From Melastoma dodecandrum (taxonomy: Eukaryota > Streptophyta > Magnoliopsida > Myrtales > Melastomataceae), in the NCBI GenBank assembly GCA_029817715.1, contig JARUPY010000189.1, positions 2,108,001 to 2,172,000 on the forward strand: a stretch of DNA of 64,000 bases. Reading direction: 5' to 3'. Position numbers and translations under genes: made by a program. Below the pieces are notes generated by a model, which saw only the letters and a list, made by a program, of their open reading frames with translations, was not told the origin of the DNA and did no database searches. Below, in pieces: positions 20,869-31,679 of this stretch. The first letter of the stretch is position 1. Each line of letters opens with the position of its first letter.

Positions 20869-23800
20869 GTACGCGCGCCCTACGCCCTAGCACGCGCGTG
20901 GCGGCTCCGGCGACACGAGGATCCGGGCCTGCTCCCCGAGGCTCAATCCGGTCGGCGTCGCGACTCGAGTGTTGGACGCTGCGGAAGGGAACCGGGTTGA
21001 ATCCTCCCTTGGTTCCCGAACGGATCTGCGGGGCGTTTCGCCGACCGTCTCCAGTCCTTGAAGGCGACGGGCGAAAGGCTGCGTGAGACCTCGCTTGGGA
21101 AATTCGAAGAGGATTCAGGAAGCGGCTCGTGTCGCTGTTACCCATCCAAAATGGCTCCGTTTGTAAAACATGTTGTTGCTTAACCCAGGTAAGCTATTAC
21201 GGAGTCGCCACCAACTTTTTATTTTAAAACTGTTAAGTTGGAAAAACAGCTGGTTCGGGGATTTCTACTTACTAGTCCTTACACTCTAAGCATGCGAAGA
21301 GGTGGCGTTTGCTCCAAAAGAGTTTGGCTTTTGATTAACGGGTGTTGGACCCGATCCGGGCATGACTCCGGACTCATGTCACTGTTTTACGGGCGTTGGA
21401 CCCGATTCAAGCCTTTTGGGCTCGAACTCATGTGTATTTGGCAAACAGCATGCGACGATAAACCTATGGGCCTAAAGCATGTGAACAACCACAACCAATT
21501 ATTGAGATCAAAGGGAGCGGGGAAGGGCGGTGATCGTGAGCCTATGCACTTGGGCTCACGACCCGTTACATGTGAAAATAAAGAAAAGACGGGAAGCTCG
21601 CACTTCCCTCATGTACCTGAGATCATGGTTGATGGCGCTTTACTTTGAAGCTAGTGCCTTCGAGCTTTCTGCCTTCGAAATATCGCCTTTGTCGGGATTC
21701 CATGAAGTTCGGTTGATTTTCTTATGCAAAATCAAGTCAAAACAACACAAAGAAGACGATATTCAGAAAATTCCAAAATATATTGAATAATTTTGGAATT
21801 AACTAGTGAGTAAGAATGATTACTCATCGGGCGTTGTGTGGCCCGTTGATGTTGATCCTTCATGATGTTGAAAGATGATATTCTCTCGTTTGTTTTAACA
21901 TGCAAAACAAAGAAAGAGAAATGCAAAGCAAGAGCAGGAGTAACGATTAAATCAATGTATATTTAATCGTACTGAAAAGTAAGGCATGACTTACCGTTTG
22001 AAGTGGTGAAATTGATTGGGGATTTTTGTAGCCCGTTCATGTCAATCTTCTAAGATTGTACACTTGTGTACTAATTCCGAGATTGCTCGAGAATATCCGC
22101 CAGAGTCCCACCGTATTTTCATGAAAGACAAGAAAACGGGCATTAGTGATGCACGTTAGGAAATAAGAATGCAAATAAATTAAACGATAATATTACGTGC
22201 AAAGAAGATTTTTTTAATTATTTTTATTATTTTATTAATAATAATAAAATAATAAAAGGGGGGCTTACCTTCGGCTGAAACGCCTTCCCCCCTTTTTCCA
22301 TCAGACGCATTTTCCTCCCCCCTTCTTTTCTTTTTTTTTCTTTCTTTGCTTTGGCTTCGGTGGATCCGTCCAGATTGGGGGGTTTGCCGGCTTCTCGGAC
22401 GCGGCTGCAGCGGACGGAGCTCCTCCTTGGGCGAGGATCTCGGGGGTCGTCTGAGGATCGAGGGGGGGAAGGGGGCTGGTCGCATTCTAGGGCCGCCGCG
22501 CCGCCACGTTGTGGGCGGCACAGGGAGGAGGGAGACGGGGCTCGTCGCCCGAGCCCGGCGAGGGCTGATCGTCGGAGGCGCGGCCTTGGACTTTGTAGGT
22601 CTGTCTTGAGGCGGGGCTAAGGCGATGCCGGGAAGACGTGGGTTGCTTCCCCATATCTGAAGGGGAGGCTGTCCCGGGAAGCGGCTGTCGCGGCTGTAGC
22701 TCGGCAAGGAGGGGGATCCGTCGGGGTGGCCGATTCAGCAGGGAACCGGAGTTGGGTTTGAACAAGACGCCGCCAAGAAGTCGCCTGGACCTGCACGCTG
22801 GAAAGGAAAAGATCAAAAGAAAGGGGGGAGGAGCTTCCCGCGGCGCTGATACGCGTCTGCGAAAAGCTCAGGCGTAGCTTCCCTCTACGAACCAGAGGAG
22901 CAAGGTCCGCCTGGTCGTCTAGGAAAAATAAGGGGGAGGAGGGGCTTGATCGCGGTGGGCTGCGGCTATGGGTCGCCCTTGTCGTTGCGCTTAGAGGGGT
23001 CGAGATCCACTGCGGTCGGGGGTGGGCGACTGTGCACATCATCGGCTGCTCTTCTTCGGGTTGATTGTCCAGGGGGGTTCCCCATGACGACGATTCCTGC
23101 TTACCTTGGGCATGATTTGTTGAAGGAAAGGGGGGAGCAGTCGAGCTGGAGCGCGGGAGCTACAGGTAAGCCTTCTCCTTTCTTTCTTTCTGTTTTCTCG
23201 TTTGAAGTTTCGGACCAGATAGGGGGGAAGTAAAAACCGTGGCCTTCTGCTTAGGTGTTTCCTCCTTTTATAGATGGCTTTTTTTGGGGGGGGGGGGGGG
23301 CGTATCCCAAATTGGCCGGGCACTCGCCTCTAGAAGGGCGAGGCCATCATTTCCTGGAGCCGGGCTAGGGAGTCGGCCTCTTCTCTGTTGTGGGCGGGGG
23401 AAGCTCCGCTGGGAATGGGCGCCATGGGCGGTGCAGCAGGCAGTCCAGAAGGCAGCATCACCGGGTGACACGACCCGCGTCCTCATAGCCACCGCCACTG
23501 TTGTTCTTCCCCGTAGCTGTGATCTGATGCGACGCCGTACACCAGACGGCTCGTGCTGTCCAGCCATCAGGCATTCCTGCAGGTGAGAGTGTCTATCCTA
23601 CGGAGTCTGTTTTCCCTGCTCTTTTGTCATTATTCTTTGGTTGCAGGTTGCGGGGCTTGTCCCATCGTGCCTGCCAAGTGGGGAAAGGGTGAGCATGACG
23701 TCCTCTTTTTGGTTGAAAAGGGTTGGGCCGCATCCATCAAACTCCTATGGCCTTGGCGGATGGGCCTCCGATTGGCTTAGCTTAATGGGCTTAACCACGG

Positions 23801-24106
23801 GCTGGGCCACGCAAACTGAAGCCCTTTTGCTGATTCAACTGGGCCTAAAATGTTTGTTGCTGGCGGGGCCAAAATTTGTTGCCGTCTTCACCCTTGGCGA
23901 CGGAGGAAGTGATCGATTTTTTTTTGCTGCTAATTTTTATTTCTTTTGTAAAATTCAGATTGAGTATACGAACTCTTTCGTATCCTTTAAATTGGACTTG
24001 ACTCGAATAATCACAAATCGATCCTCGAAAAAGTTTTTAAAAGCGTCCTTCGAACGGGTCCGAACTAAATATCGACCTGTTATAGGCACAATTTGGGGGA
24101 TCTACA
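20869..24106 (-). mobile_element. 5' LTR of element A (right copy)
   Basis: It is the second copy of the LTR, TGTACGCGCGCC...GGGGGATCTACA on the plus strand. Against the left copy it differs by scattered substitutions and by about 103 extra bases at 22575-22677. At its right edge (24107) copia RT codons resume at once with EWYGKI. Confidence 0.9.
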
Positions 24107-25172
24107 AGAGTGGTATGGGAAGATTGCAGAATATCTTCGCTTTTGCGGGTATGTTGCGTCGGAATCCGACTCAAGTCTCTTCGTCAAGAAATATCAGGTC
24201 AGATGGTGGTTGTTCTTTTATATGTGGATGACATTATCTTGACGGGTAGCAATTATGTGGAAGTCACTCGACTTCAGGATGAACTTTCTCTACGGTTTAA
24301 GATGAAGAAGCTTGGAGAGCTTAGAAATTTTCTTGGTCTACAGGTTGGGAACTTGGAGAAAGGAATTTTTGTGTCTCAGCTCAACTATGCGAAGAGGCTT
24401 GTAGAGAAGTTCAATATATCTGAGGGGAAGAAGCAGTTCACCCCTCTCGACCTGAACTCTATGCTTCGTCCAGATGAGAGAAGTCTTTTATCAGATTTGC
24501 GCTCTTACCGTGCGGTTGTGGGGAGTCTGATTTATCTGACTATATCAAGGTCGGACATCGTTTATGCTGTTGGAGTTCTCAATCGATATATGCAAGAGCC
24601 AAGGAAGCCACATCCAGAGGTGGCGAAGAAGATCCTAAAATATGTTAACACTTCGCTTGACATGGGTATGTTTTACAGGAAATGAATCAAGTTTTATTTA
24701 CGAGGATTTGCTGATGCTGACTTTGCTGGAGATATGGATGATCGGAGGTCAACATCTATTTTTTTTTCACTATGGAAATACAAGTATCTCTTGGTGCAGC
24801 AAAAAGCAGGGCTCTATATCACTGTTAATAGCCGAGGCAAAGTACAAGGCATCGACTCATGCTGCTCATGAATGCATTTGGCTTCGTGGACTCTTTGAGG
24901 ATCTTCACAGTAAGATTGACCAACCAGTTCTCATTCATGGAGACAACTTGAGTGCAGTCAAGTTAGAGTCAAATCACATGTTTCATGCAAGGACGGAACA
25001 CATTGAGCTCGAACATCACTTTATTCACGAGAAGGTGCTCGATGGGATTATTAAGATGGTTGAAGTAATGAGTGAAGATAATATTGCAGATCTCTTTACG
25101 AAGTCACTTACAAGGGGTCTATTCGAAGTTCTGCGATCGAAGTTGGGACTAATTCAGCGAACATCACTTTAA
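24107..25172 (+). pseudogene. Ty1-copia pol, 3' half (RT and RNase H)
   Basis: This continues the element interrupted at 1991. It opens with EWYGKI and GYVASESDSSLFVKKYQ in one frame, then VVVLLYVDDIILTGSN with the RT catalytic box, FKMKKLGELRNFLGLQV, and the connection domain with SLIYLTISRSDIVYAVGVL. RNase H follows in a shifted frame: GFADADFAGDMDDRRSTS, IAEAKYKASTHAAHECIWLR, LIHGDNLSAVKL, EHHFIHEKV, DNIADLFTKSL. The stop at 25172 is the natural end of the polyprotein. At least two frameshifts disrupt it. About 30 residues of RT expected between PIYI and EWYGKI are missing on both sides of the insertion. Confidence 0.9.
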
Positions 25173-25179
25173 GGGGTAG
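25171..25179 (+). other. Polypurine tract of the copia element
   Basis: AAGGGGTAG lies directly before the 3' LTR start TGTTGAATTT and overlaps the last codons of RNase H, as usual in copia elements. Confidence 0.7.
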
Positions 25180-25679
25180 TGTTGAATTTTAAAGTGATGC
25201 TTCTCTCGTGGACTCTCGCTCGTAGACCCTTCGTCTATAGACTCAGCCAGGCGTCGCTCGTAGACTTGTCGTTCATAAACGCACTCAAATGCTTCGTCTG
25301 TAGCCCCTGTAATAAATAAGCAATCTCCTCCGAGAAATAAAATAATCTAAGCTTATTAAATAAGACAAAGTAACTTTCTACATATACCCGAGTTGTTTAT
25401 ACTTGATGCGGAAGACATGTTGATCTAGACGGAACATGTCTATAAATTGGTTTCACCCTCTTTGCCTTTTCCTTGATTGATGGAGAACTCTTACTTTAGA
25501 AGCTATAAAACTGTAACCCTAATGGGTAGAGGGAGGACCATTTGCTCAAATATTAGTTAATATTATTACGGTTACAATATTTAGAATATAACAAAAATAT
25601 CTAATTAAATTCTCATATATTGCAGACAATCTGCGAGTAATATCTTCAATAGAATATAACATCGGGTCATATTCTAACA
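25180..25679 (+). mobile_element. 3' LTR of the copia element (500 bp)
   Basis: It opens TGTTGAATTTTAAAGTGATG and ends GGGTCATATTCTAACA (TG...CA), directly after the PPT. A TATA-like ATATTTAGAATATAAC and AT-rich U3/R sequence lie in its second half. The 5' LTR of the same element survives only as 285-332. Confidence 0.8.
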
Positions 25680-25886
25680 GTAAAGACATATCCCTCTCCA
25701 CACCCCTTTGTCAATGTCCCTTCCTAGTGAGTCCGCCCGTAGGCTAGCAATGTCCTCGTATGATACCAGGTCACGTGCCTCCGCGACCTTCTCACGAGCC
25801 TTCCTCAAGCACTCGCACTCGAGTATTCGCATTCTAGTCGCGTGGTGCCTCTTGTCCAAATTTTTCGCTTTAAGCTCTTCCCTCAA
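25674..25886 (-). other. Unrecognised 70-codon frame, helix-rich
   Basis: Charged, coil-like sequence (REELKAKNLDKRHHATRMRI, ECLRKAREKVAEARDL) with no start context and no known domain. It could be a remnant of a retrotransposon gag or ORF1 coiled coil into which the copia element inserted. I cannot confirm this. Confidence 0.25.
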
Positions 25887-26714
25887 ACTAATTCCCTAAT
25901 CAGTCAAGTATGAAGAAGATGTTGCCGGTGCGCGGCCAAACCACATGCGTTGCCCAAACAACCTTTACCTATTCCTCTTTTGAGGATGGACAGCCAGCCC
26001 CCCACTATTGGGCTTGTGACAAGGTCCGTCAAAATCAAGCCTCAAAAGAGGCCCAAAAAAAATTAAATTTGTAATTCGTTTGTCAAATACTTTTTTTTAT
26101 ATATTTTCATTTGGTAGATTTCATAAAACTGTGGCAAGGAAGAGTAAAATTATGGGATTATTGTTTGTTAACATATATTTCGCTATCGAAAAATTATTAC
26201 AAAGTTAGTTATTTTAAAGTAAAACAGACACAGGAGACTGGCTTTGATTTGACTTTGCCGAAGTTAAGTCGACATCAACTAAAAAAAACATCTTGTTCTC
26301 TCTGTTGCCTTTTGTTGTAGACGTTTTCCACGCTAACGCCAACATGGAATAAAATGGCAGGATGGATGGAATTTAAAATCCGGGCAACCGGAGGGAGTGA
26401 TCAGAAGTTCTTAAATGAAAAAGGGGTTAATCAGTTCTAGTATCATCATCGGAGCGAAAAGCCTCAGATTGACTCTCTCTCTCTCTCTCTCTCTCGTCCA
26501 GTCCAGTCCAGAGTTTTGCGACGCTGTAACAGACTGAACAAACGATGCAAGTAGAAAAAAAGGTAGCTTTCAATTTTTTGAGGCGTGCGTTTGGGAAGTG
26601 TGGAATGTAATAAAAAAGTCACGTGTTTTCTGGGGAGTTTTGATTGGGTCGGTCGTTTCTCAAAGTCTCCGTTCAAAACTCAGAGCTTCAAGTTCGATTT
26701 GGATTTGGGGTGGG
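25887..26714. other. Intergenic, with a CT microsatellite
   Basis: No gene is recognisable. A (CT)n run lies at about 26472-26494. The rest is AT-rich spacer with short random frames. Confidence 0.5.
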
Positions 26715-27089
26715 GAGCACTCGCAGTCATATCCCGGATTTGGGACAGGGGGACGGAGGGGGGACAGGGGGAGTGTCTTTAACTGTTGAAGGGGTAGAGG
26801 GGGGACGGGGTGGGTCAAAACGAGAGAGGGGGGACGTGGGGGGGCTGGCCGTTCAAGGGCGCGTTTTGAAACCGCGCCCTTTGTACACTAGCATTTTTTT
26901 TGGTGATTTTCCCCCGAATCGGTCTACATGATGGGCGGGTTTTTGGACCGCGCTCTCTTTGTAATCCGAGGGGCGCGTTCCATCGACGGTAAAACCGTAT
27001 TTTACGAAACTGAGACCATATTTCACAAATTTTTTTTAAAACTAATCGTATTTCCGTACAAAACTCGAGCACTTGCAGTCATATCCCGA
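26715..27089. repeat. Partial copy of the GC-rich inverted-end element, between direct repeats
   Basis: GCACTCGCAGTCATATCCCG (about 26717) and GCACTTGCAGTCATATCCCG (about 27068) bracket the segment. Inside, GGGCGCGTTTTG, ACCGCGCCCTTTGT and GGGCGCGTTCC are followed by GGTAAAACCGTATTTTACG and ATATTTCACAAATTTTTTTT. This right end matches the right end of the element at 49693-50402. The left inverted end is absent. Confidence 0.55.
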
Positions 27090-28280
27090 TTTTTTTTTTA
27101 TGTTACTATTATTATTATTATTAAAAATAAGAGGAACAGAACTTCGGTTTCCTCAAACTGAGGAACTTTTTTTTATTAGTTTTACCAGAATGCTTTTTTT
27201 TTTTTGGTAAATCTCTCGGGATATGCATGATGACAACACCTGATATATTTTTTTTGGGAGGGTTTGGATTCAGTCTGACATTCGTGTTTTGTTTGGTTCA
27301 AACTCTTCCCAGTTCCAGATGGAACCCAACCCCCCCCCCCCCCCCACCCCCTTCCCCTTGACTTCCATTCCTCATTTTTTATATGATAACCCCACCTCCC
27401 CCGCTGTTCCCCCTCCTCTCTCTCATTTATTTGTTTGGGACTTACTATTATTATTGATTCGGAAGTCATCCAAATACTTGGATAAGACGCAGCTTTAGTC
27501 ACAAAATCATTGTTTAATAAAGTGCATTTCAGTAAAAGACGCTACTAGTCCCGACTCTCAAAACAGCATATGCTTTGTGGCTAAAACATTTCCCAAGTCT
27601 TGTCCCAAAGGGATAATAATAATAATACTACTCTAACCAATCTTACTTAAACTTACTGAAACATGGAAAATCAATTTACACTTTTCATACTAAAAATCCT
27701 ATTTGAAGAGTTTTTTCTTTTTTTTAAAATAAAATAAAATAAAATTAACCTCAGTAAAGCGTGTGTGTTTTCCTTCCATCTCCAAAGAGATTATGTTTTC
27801 TCCCCAGCCATGCAACACGAAACGTTCTTTTTATTACACATCTCCTTTTTGGAGTTGGAATACAACGGTAAGAAAATTAGATTAAAAAAAAAAATCGACA
27901 ATTCATGCTATTGCCAATTTTCGGGTCATGGTCAAAACTTTGAAAATTCTCAAGATTTTCTTTATTTTTTTTGGGGGGGGGGATGATTATATATATGTAT
28001 TGTATATATCACCCTAGTTTAAAATAAGCATTTTCCTCTTCTCCTCCAACTTCATGGGCTCCTATTTTTCTTTCCATTTCATATCATTACATAACTAAAC
28101 AACCATCGAGAGGATGAAAATTCTGTTTGACTCTTACTTCTTTCCCCCATACATATCACTAACAAAAAAAAAACTAAATCGAAGTTACTGCCTCATAATA
28201 ATAATAATAATAAAAAGAAGTAAAAATATGGAAGAAATAGCAATGTTAGAAGACTGATAAAACCAACAGGATGTTTTGGG
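27090..28280. other. Intergenic spacer upstream of the WRKY gene
   Basis: AT-rich sequence with poly-A/T and TAA microsatellite runs (27110-27125, 28195-28215) and a poly-C run near 27332. No coding region or known repeat is seen. Confidence 0.5.
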
Positions 28281-28281
28281 G

Positions 28282-28580
28282 TTTATATATAAATCAATCC
28301 TCTCCCAGGGGGGACGCACACGCACACGTGGCGTGCAGAGAGGGGTGTTTTTGACTGGATCAGAAAAGCCGCCTCTCCATCACAAAAATCCCTTTCTCTT
28401 TGCTTGGTGCTTCTCTTCTCTCCTCAAAGTCAGTCAAACCCACAAGCTTTGACCAAACCATTTTCCACGGTCAAACTTCACCCCCCCCCCCCTCCCCCAA
28501 TCTCCTCTCCTCCTTCATATATATGCAAACCACCTGCCCTCCTTCCCCAGCTTAATATTACCTCCTCCTCCTCCTCCTCC
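28282..28580 (+). promoter_or_regulatory. Proximal promoter/5' leader of the WRKY gene: TATA, G-box, W-box cluster
   Basis: A TATA-like TTTATATATAAAT lies at 28282-28293 and a second candidate TCATATATATG at 28514-28524. A G-box CACGTG is at 28325-28330. Four W-box cores occur within 125 bp: TTGACT (28351), AGTCAA (28432, reverse), TTGACC (28449) and GGTCAA (28469, reverse). A (CTC)n run sits at 28561-28580. W-boxes are the binding sites of WRKY factors themselves, and self-regulation is known for WRKY33-type genes. Which TATA is used, and so whether the W-boxes lie upstream of or within the leader, is not clear. Confidence 0.6.
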
Positions 28581-28594
28581 AAGCTCTCATCGTC

Positions 28595-30641
28595 ATGCCT
28601 TATTCCTTCACCGACCTCCTCAACGGCGGTGGCGGAGGAGGAGACTCCCACGACCCTACCTCCTCCTTCCCCTTCCTTTCTTCCTCCACCGCCACCACCA
28701 CCACCTCATCAGCCGCTGCCCCCAAGTACAAGTCCTTCCCCCCGCTTTCCTTGCCCCTGTCCCCTCCCCCCCTCTCCCCTTCCTCTTTCCTCGGCATCGC
28801 CGCCCCTTCCCCTGCCTTCAGCCCCGCCTCCCTCTTCCTCGACTCCCCCATCTTCTTCCCCAGCTCCTCCGCCGTGAGCGTCCCCTCATCCCCCCTCCCC
28901 CTCCTTTTTCTTCCTCTGTATTGGCACGTGCCTGATGGGCTGTATGTTTTTGGCGTTTCCTCACAGATTTTGTCTCCCACCGTCGGAGCTTTCGCCGGCG
29001 AGGCCTTCAGCTGGAGGAACGGAAATGGTTACGGCGGCATCGGTGGCGGCGATCGTCCCGCGGTTAAATCGGAGGACAGGAGCTACTCCGACTTCTCCTT
29101 CCAGCCTCAGATGAAGCCTCCTGCCCCCGTGTCGAATTCCTCGTCTTCTGCCCTGCAAGTCTCAGTGGTAAAGAAAAAACAATTGACCATCTATATAACC
29201 GATCGGGATCGTTCTATCTCGCCTGAGAGAGTCGGTGGCTGATATCTGTTGGCTGTTGTGCAGGAGGTGTCGTCAAGGACTCAGGATACCTGGGACTATT
29301 CCCAACAGGAGGCATCCGAGTTTGCTCCGCTGCAGAGCACTGTCACAGGATTCTCCTCCGATCAAACAGCATCTCTGTCGCAGCAGAAGCAGCAGCAATC
29401 GTCTTCGTACTCTTATCTTAGAGAACAGAAGAAGTCGGACGACGGCTACAACTGGAGGAAGTACGGGCAAAAGCAGGTGAAGGGGAGCGAGAACCCACGC
29501 AGCTACTACAAGTGCACCTTCCCCAATTGCCCGACCAAGAAGAAGGTCGAGACGTCGCTCGAGGGACACATCACCGAGATAGTGTACAAGGGGACCCACA
29601 ATCACCCCAAGCCATTGTCCTCGAGGAGGTCGTCTTCTTCGGCTCCGCCGGTTCAGCCTGGCGGCGGTTACTCTTCTTCTGAGGCTGCGGAAAGGTCTAT
29701 CGGGAGAATGGACACGCAACAGGATTCCTCCGCCTCAATGGAGGAAGATCCTGACTTTGAGGAGAATTCTCAGATGACTAACTCGGGAGGAGGCGACGAG
29801 GATGGAGCCGAGCCCGATGCAAAGCGATGGTAACAGCTCGAACATCACAATGTCGACTACGATTCAACTAGTGTCAGCCAGATGATTATACTGAGGCTCG
29901 ATTCGATGCTTTTGCAGGAAGGGAGACGGAGACGATTACGAGACAATATCAGCTGCCGGGAACAGAACAGTGAAGGAGCCGAGGGTTGTGGTTCAGACGA
30001 TGAGCGAGATCGACATCCTCGACGACGGATACAGATGGAGGAAGTATGGCCAGAAAGTGGTCAAGGGGAATCACAACCCAAGGTATAAACCTCAATTCTC
30101 GTCTTCATAAACATTAACTGGGACCTCAGAAACGTCGAACGAAAAAACCAATGTCGGTTTTGTGTGCAGGAGCTACTACAAATGCACGTTCATGGGATGT
30201 TCCGTGAGGAAGCACGTGGAGCGAGCGTCAAACGATATGCGGGCGGTCATAACCACCTACGAAGGGAAGCACAACCACGACATCCCTGCTGCGAGAGGCA
30301 GCGGGGTTCAATCCCTCAATCGTCCCGTGCCTACTGTCTGTAACACCACCTCAGGCGTCGTCCCTATGCCCATTAGGCCCACGACGACAGCCAGCCACTC
30401 TAACTACGACACCACCGCCTCTCCCTATTTGAGCTCCCTCGATGGTTCAAGGTTCCCGAAACAGGGAAACCAAGCTCCATTCGCCCTGCAGATGCTTCAG
30501 GGTCCCGATACTTTGGGGACGGTAGGGTCAGGGGGATTGTCCGGCCCATTTATCAATCGGACCCTAAACTGGGAAGAGATATACTCCAGAACGAAGGAGG
30601 AGCCGAGGGACATATCCGACTTCAGCTCGTTCCTGTCGTGA
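28595..30641 (+). CDS. WRKY33: Group I WRKY transcription factor, WRKY33-like (5 exons)
   Basis: Exons read 28595-28873, 28967-29167, 29264-29829, 29918-30082 and 30170-30641, all GT-AG and in frame, giving 560 aa. It is a nuclear regulator that binds W-box DNA. The N-terminal WRKY domain (about residues 219-278) has WRKYGQK and a CX4CX22HNH zinc site; the C-terminal one (about 384-445) has WRKYGQK and CX4CX23HNH. Exon 4/5 splits the C-terminal domain after NPR, the conserved group I intron site. The N-terminus has a Ser-Pro cluster ([27 protein letters not shown]), the place where MAP kinases phosphorylate WRKY33. Sequences around both domains ([21 protein letters not shown]) fit WRKY33. Introns 1 and 2 lack stops or nearly so, so a single-frame reading from 28595 runs falsely into them. 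Assignment to WRKY33 rather than a close paralogue is inferred. Confidence 0.93.
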
Positions 30642-30870
30642 AGGGACACTCCTCCGATCCAAGGTGACGACGAGACGTGAGAGTCGACCCTTAACGCCGA
30701 GGACGACATGTACATTTTGTGTACTTTACAACAAAGGTATCCGAAACCATAGGGACGATTACACGATGCCAAAACCTCCTCGTCTTCATCTAGGGAGAAA
30801 GTTTATTAGTTGCATTCGTTCATTTGTTGTTGTAATTGTGATCTCCTTTTCCCGTTAGCTTTAGATTTAG

Positions 30871-30876
30871 AATAAA
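30871..30876 (+). terminator. Poly(A) signal of the WRKY gene
   Basis: AATAAA lies 230 bases after the stop codon in an otherwise gene-free stretch, in the expected orientation. Confidence 0.5.
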
Positions 30877-31679
30877 ACGATGATGAAGATGAGGAATCAA
30901 CCTATTATGAACAAATCCTTCCTTTTAACATCGAGATGGCCCATTATTTGACTTGCATATTTTCATATGGTAGTTCCATGTCATCAAATGGTAGGAATAT
31001 ATAATTCACCGGACGCATGATTAAACTGTAGCCGGTGCCGGCTGAGGCCTGAGTTCGTGAAGTCATTGTTAGTTGCACACCTCGCCGCAGCGCCGGCCCA
31101 CAACATTTAGCGAAAGCAGAGTACTGACAACGCCTATGATATTGTGGAGCAAATCGTGGACCTGGGCTTCAAGAGAAGTGCGAGACAAGTTCAGTCCAAG
31201 AACAATCAAAGGGTAGAAGCCCATAGAGGCCCAGAAACTCCATCAGCTGGTGCATGAGAATGACAGGAAAGAGGAAGATTTGATAAGGACAAAGGGACAA
31301 GGGACCACGCTGGCCTACGCACAATTCGTACAAAAGAAAGTTTTTCTGTTGTGGGATTGTAGGATATAATTATGGAAAACATTGTATTTGGATTATTAAC
31401 GGAATCTTATCTTCTCTCTGGTTCTTCCCACGGGTTCTTCCTCTCCTTCTTTCTTCTTCTTCCTCCTTCCTTTTGTTGTTCCTTCTGCTTAACAGCCATC
31501 CCAGGTATTCGTCTTAATTAAGGCAAGATGACTAAACAACAACGTCCTATGTTTGCTTTGTCACCACCACCTGCAAGCCACCCATTTGGTCAGACTCAAC
31601 ATCAACAAACTCCACTGTTTGTCAGGAGGTGTTAATATTAGTGGGTCAAACATACCTAGTTCTATATAGATGCCAACTG
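30877..31679. other. Spacer and possible leader of copia element 2
   Basis: No gene is seen. The part from about 31330 to 31530 is pyrimidine-rich and lies directly before a copia gag remnant, so it may be the remains of its LTR or leader. I could not define LTR ends or a primer-binding site. Confidence 0.35.

Larger units (their letters stand above)
7815..24106 (-). mobile_element. Tat/Ogre-type Ty3-gypsy retrotransposon A (~16.3 kb)
   Basis: Two LTRs of 3.1-3.2 kb flank about 9.9 kb of internal DNA read on the minus strand. The order is PBS, DUF7745 ORF1, gag/protease remnant, RT, RNase H, archaeal-type RNase H, integrase, non-coding tandem repeats, PPT. The second, archaeal-type RNase H and the long extra ORF before gag are marks of the Tat/Ogre lineage. 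The element is defective: the gag core and the first half of protease are gone, RT has a one-base frameshift, and stops follow RNase H and the archaeal RNase H. The five bases on the left (AACGT) and right (AGAGT) do not match, so the insertion site has been altered. Confidence 0.85.

Noticed and set aside
28404..28877. Proline-rich 157-aa frame
   Set aside because: It is an overlapping frame across the WRKY leader and exon 1, with no family likeness.
28595..29242. 215-aa single-exon reading at the WRKY start
   Set aside because: It reads through intron 1 (93 bp, no stop) and into intron 2; splice sites and family sequence support the five-exon model instead.
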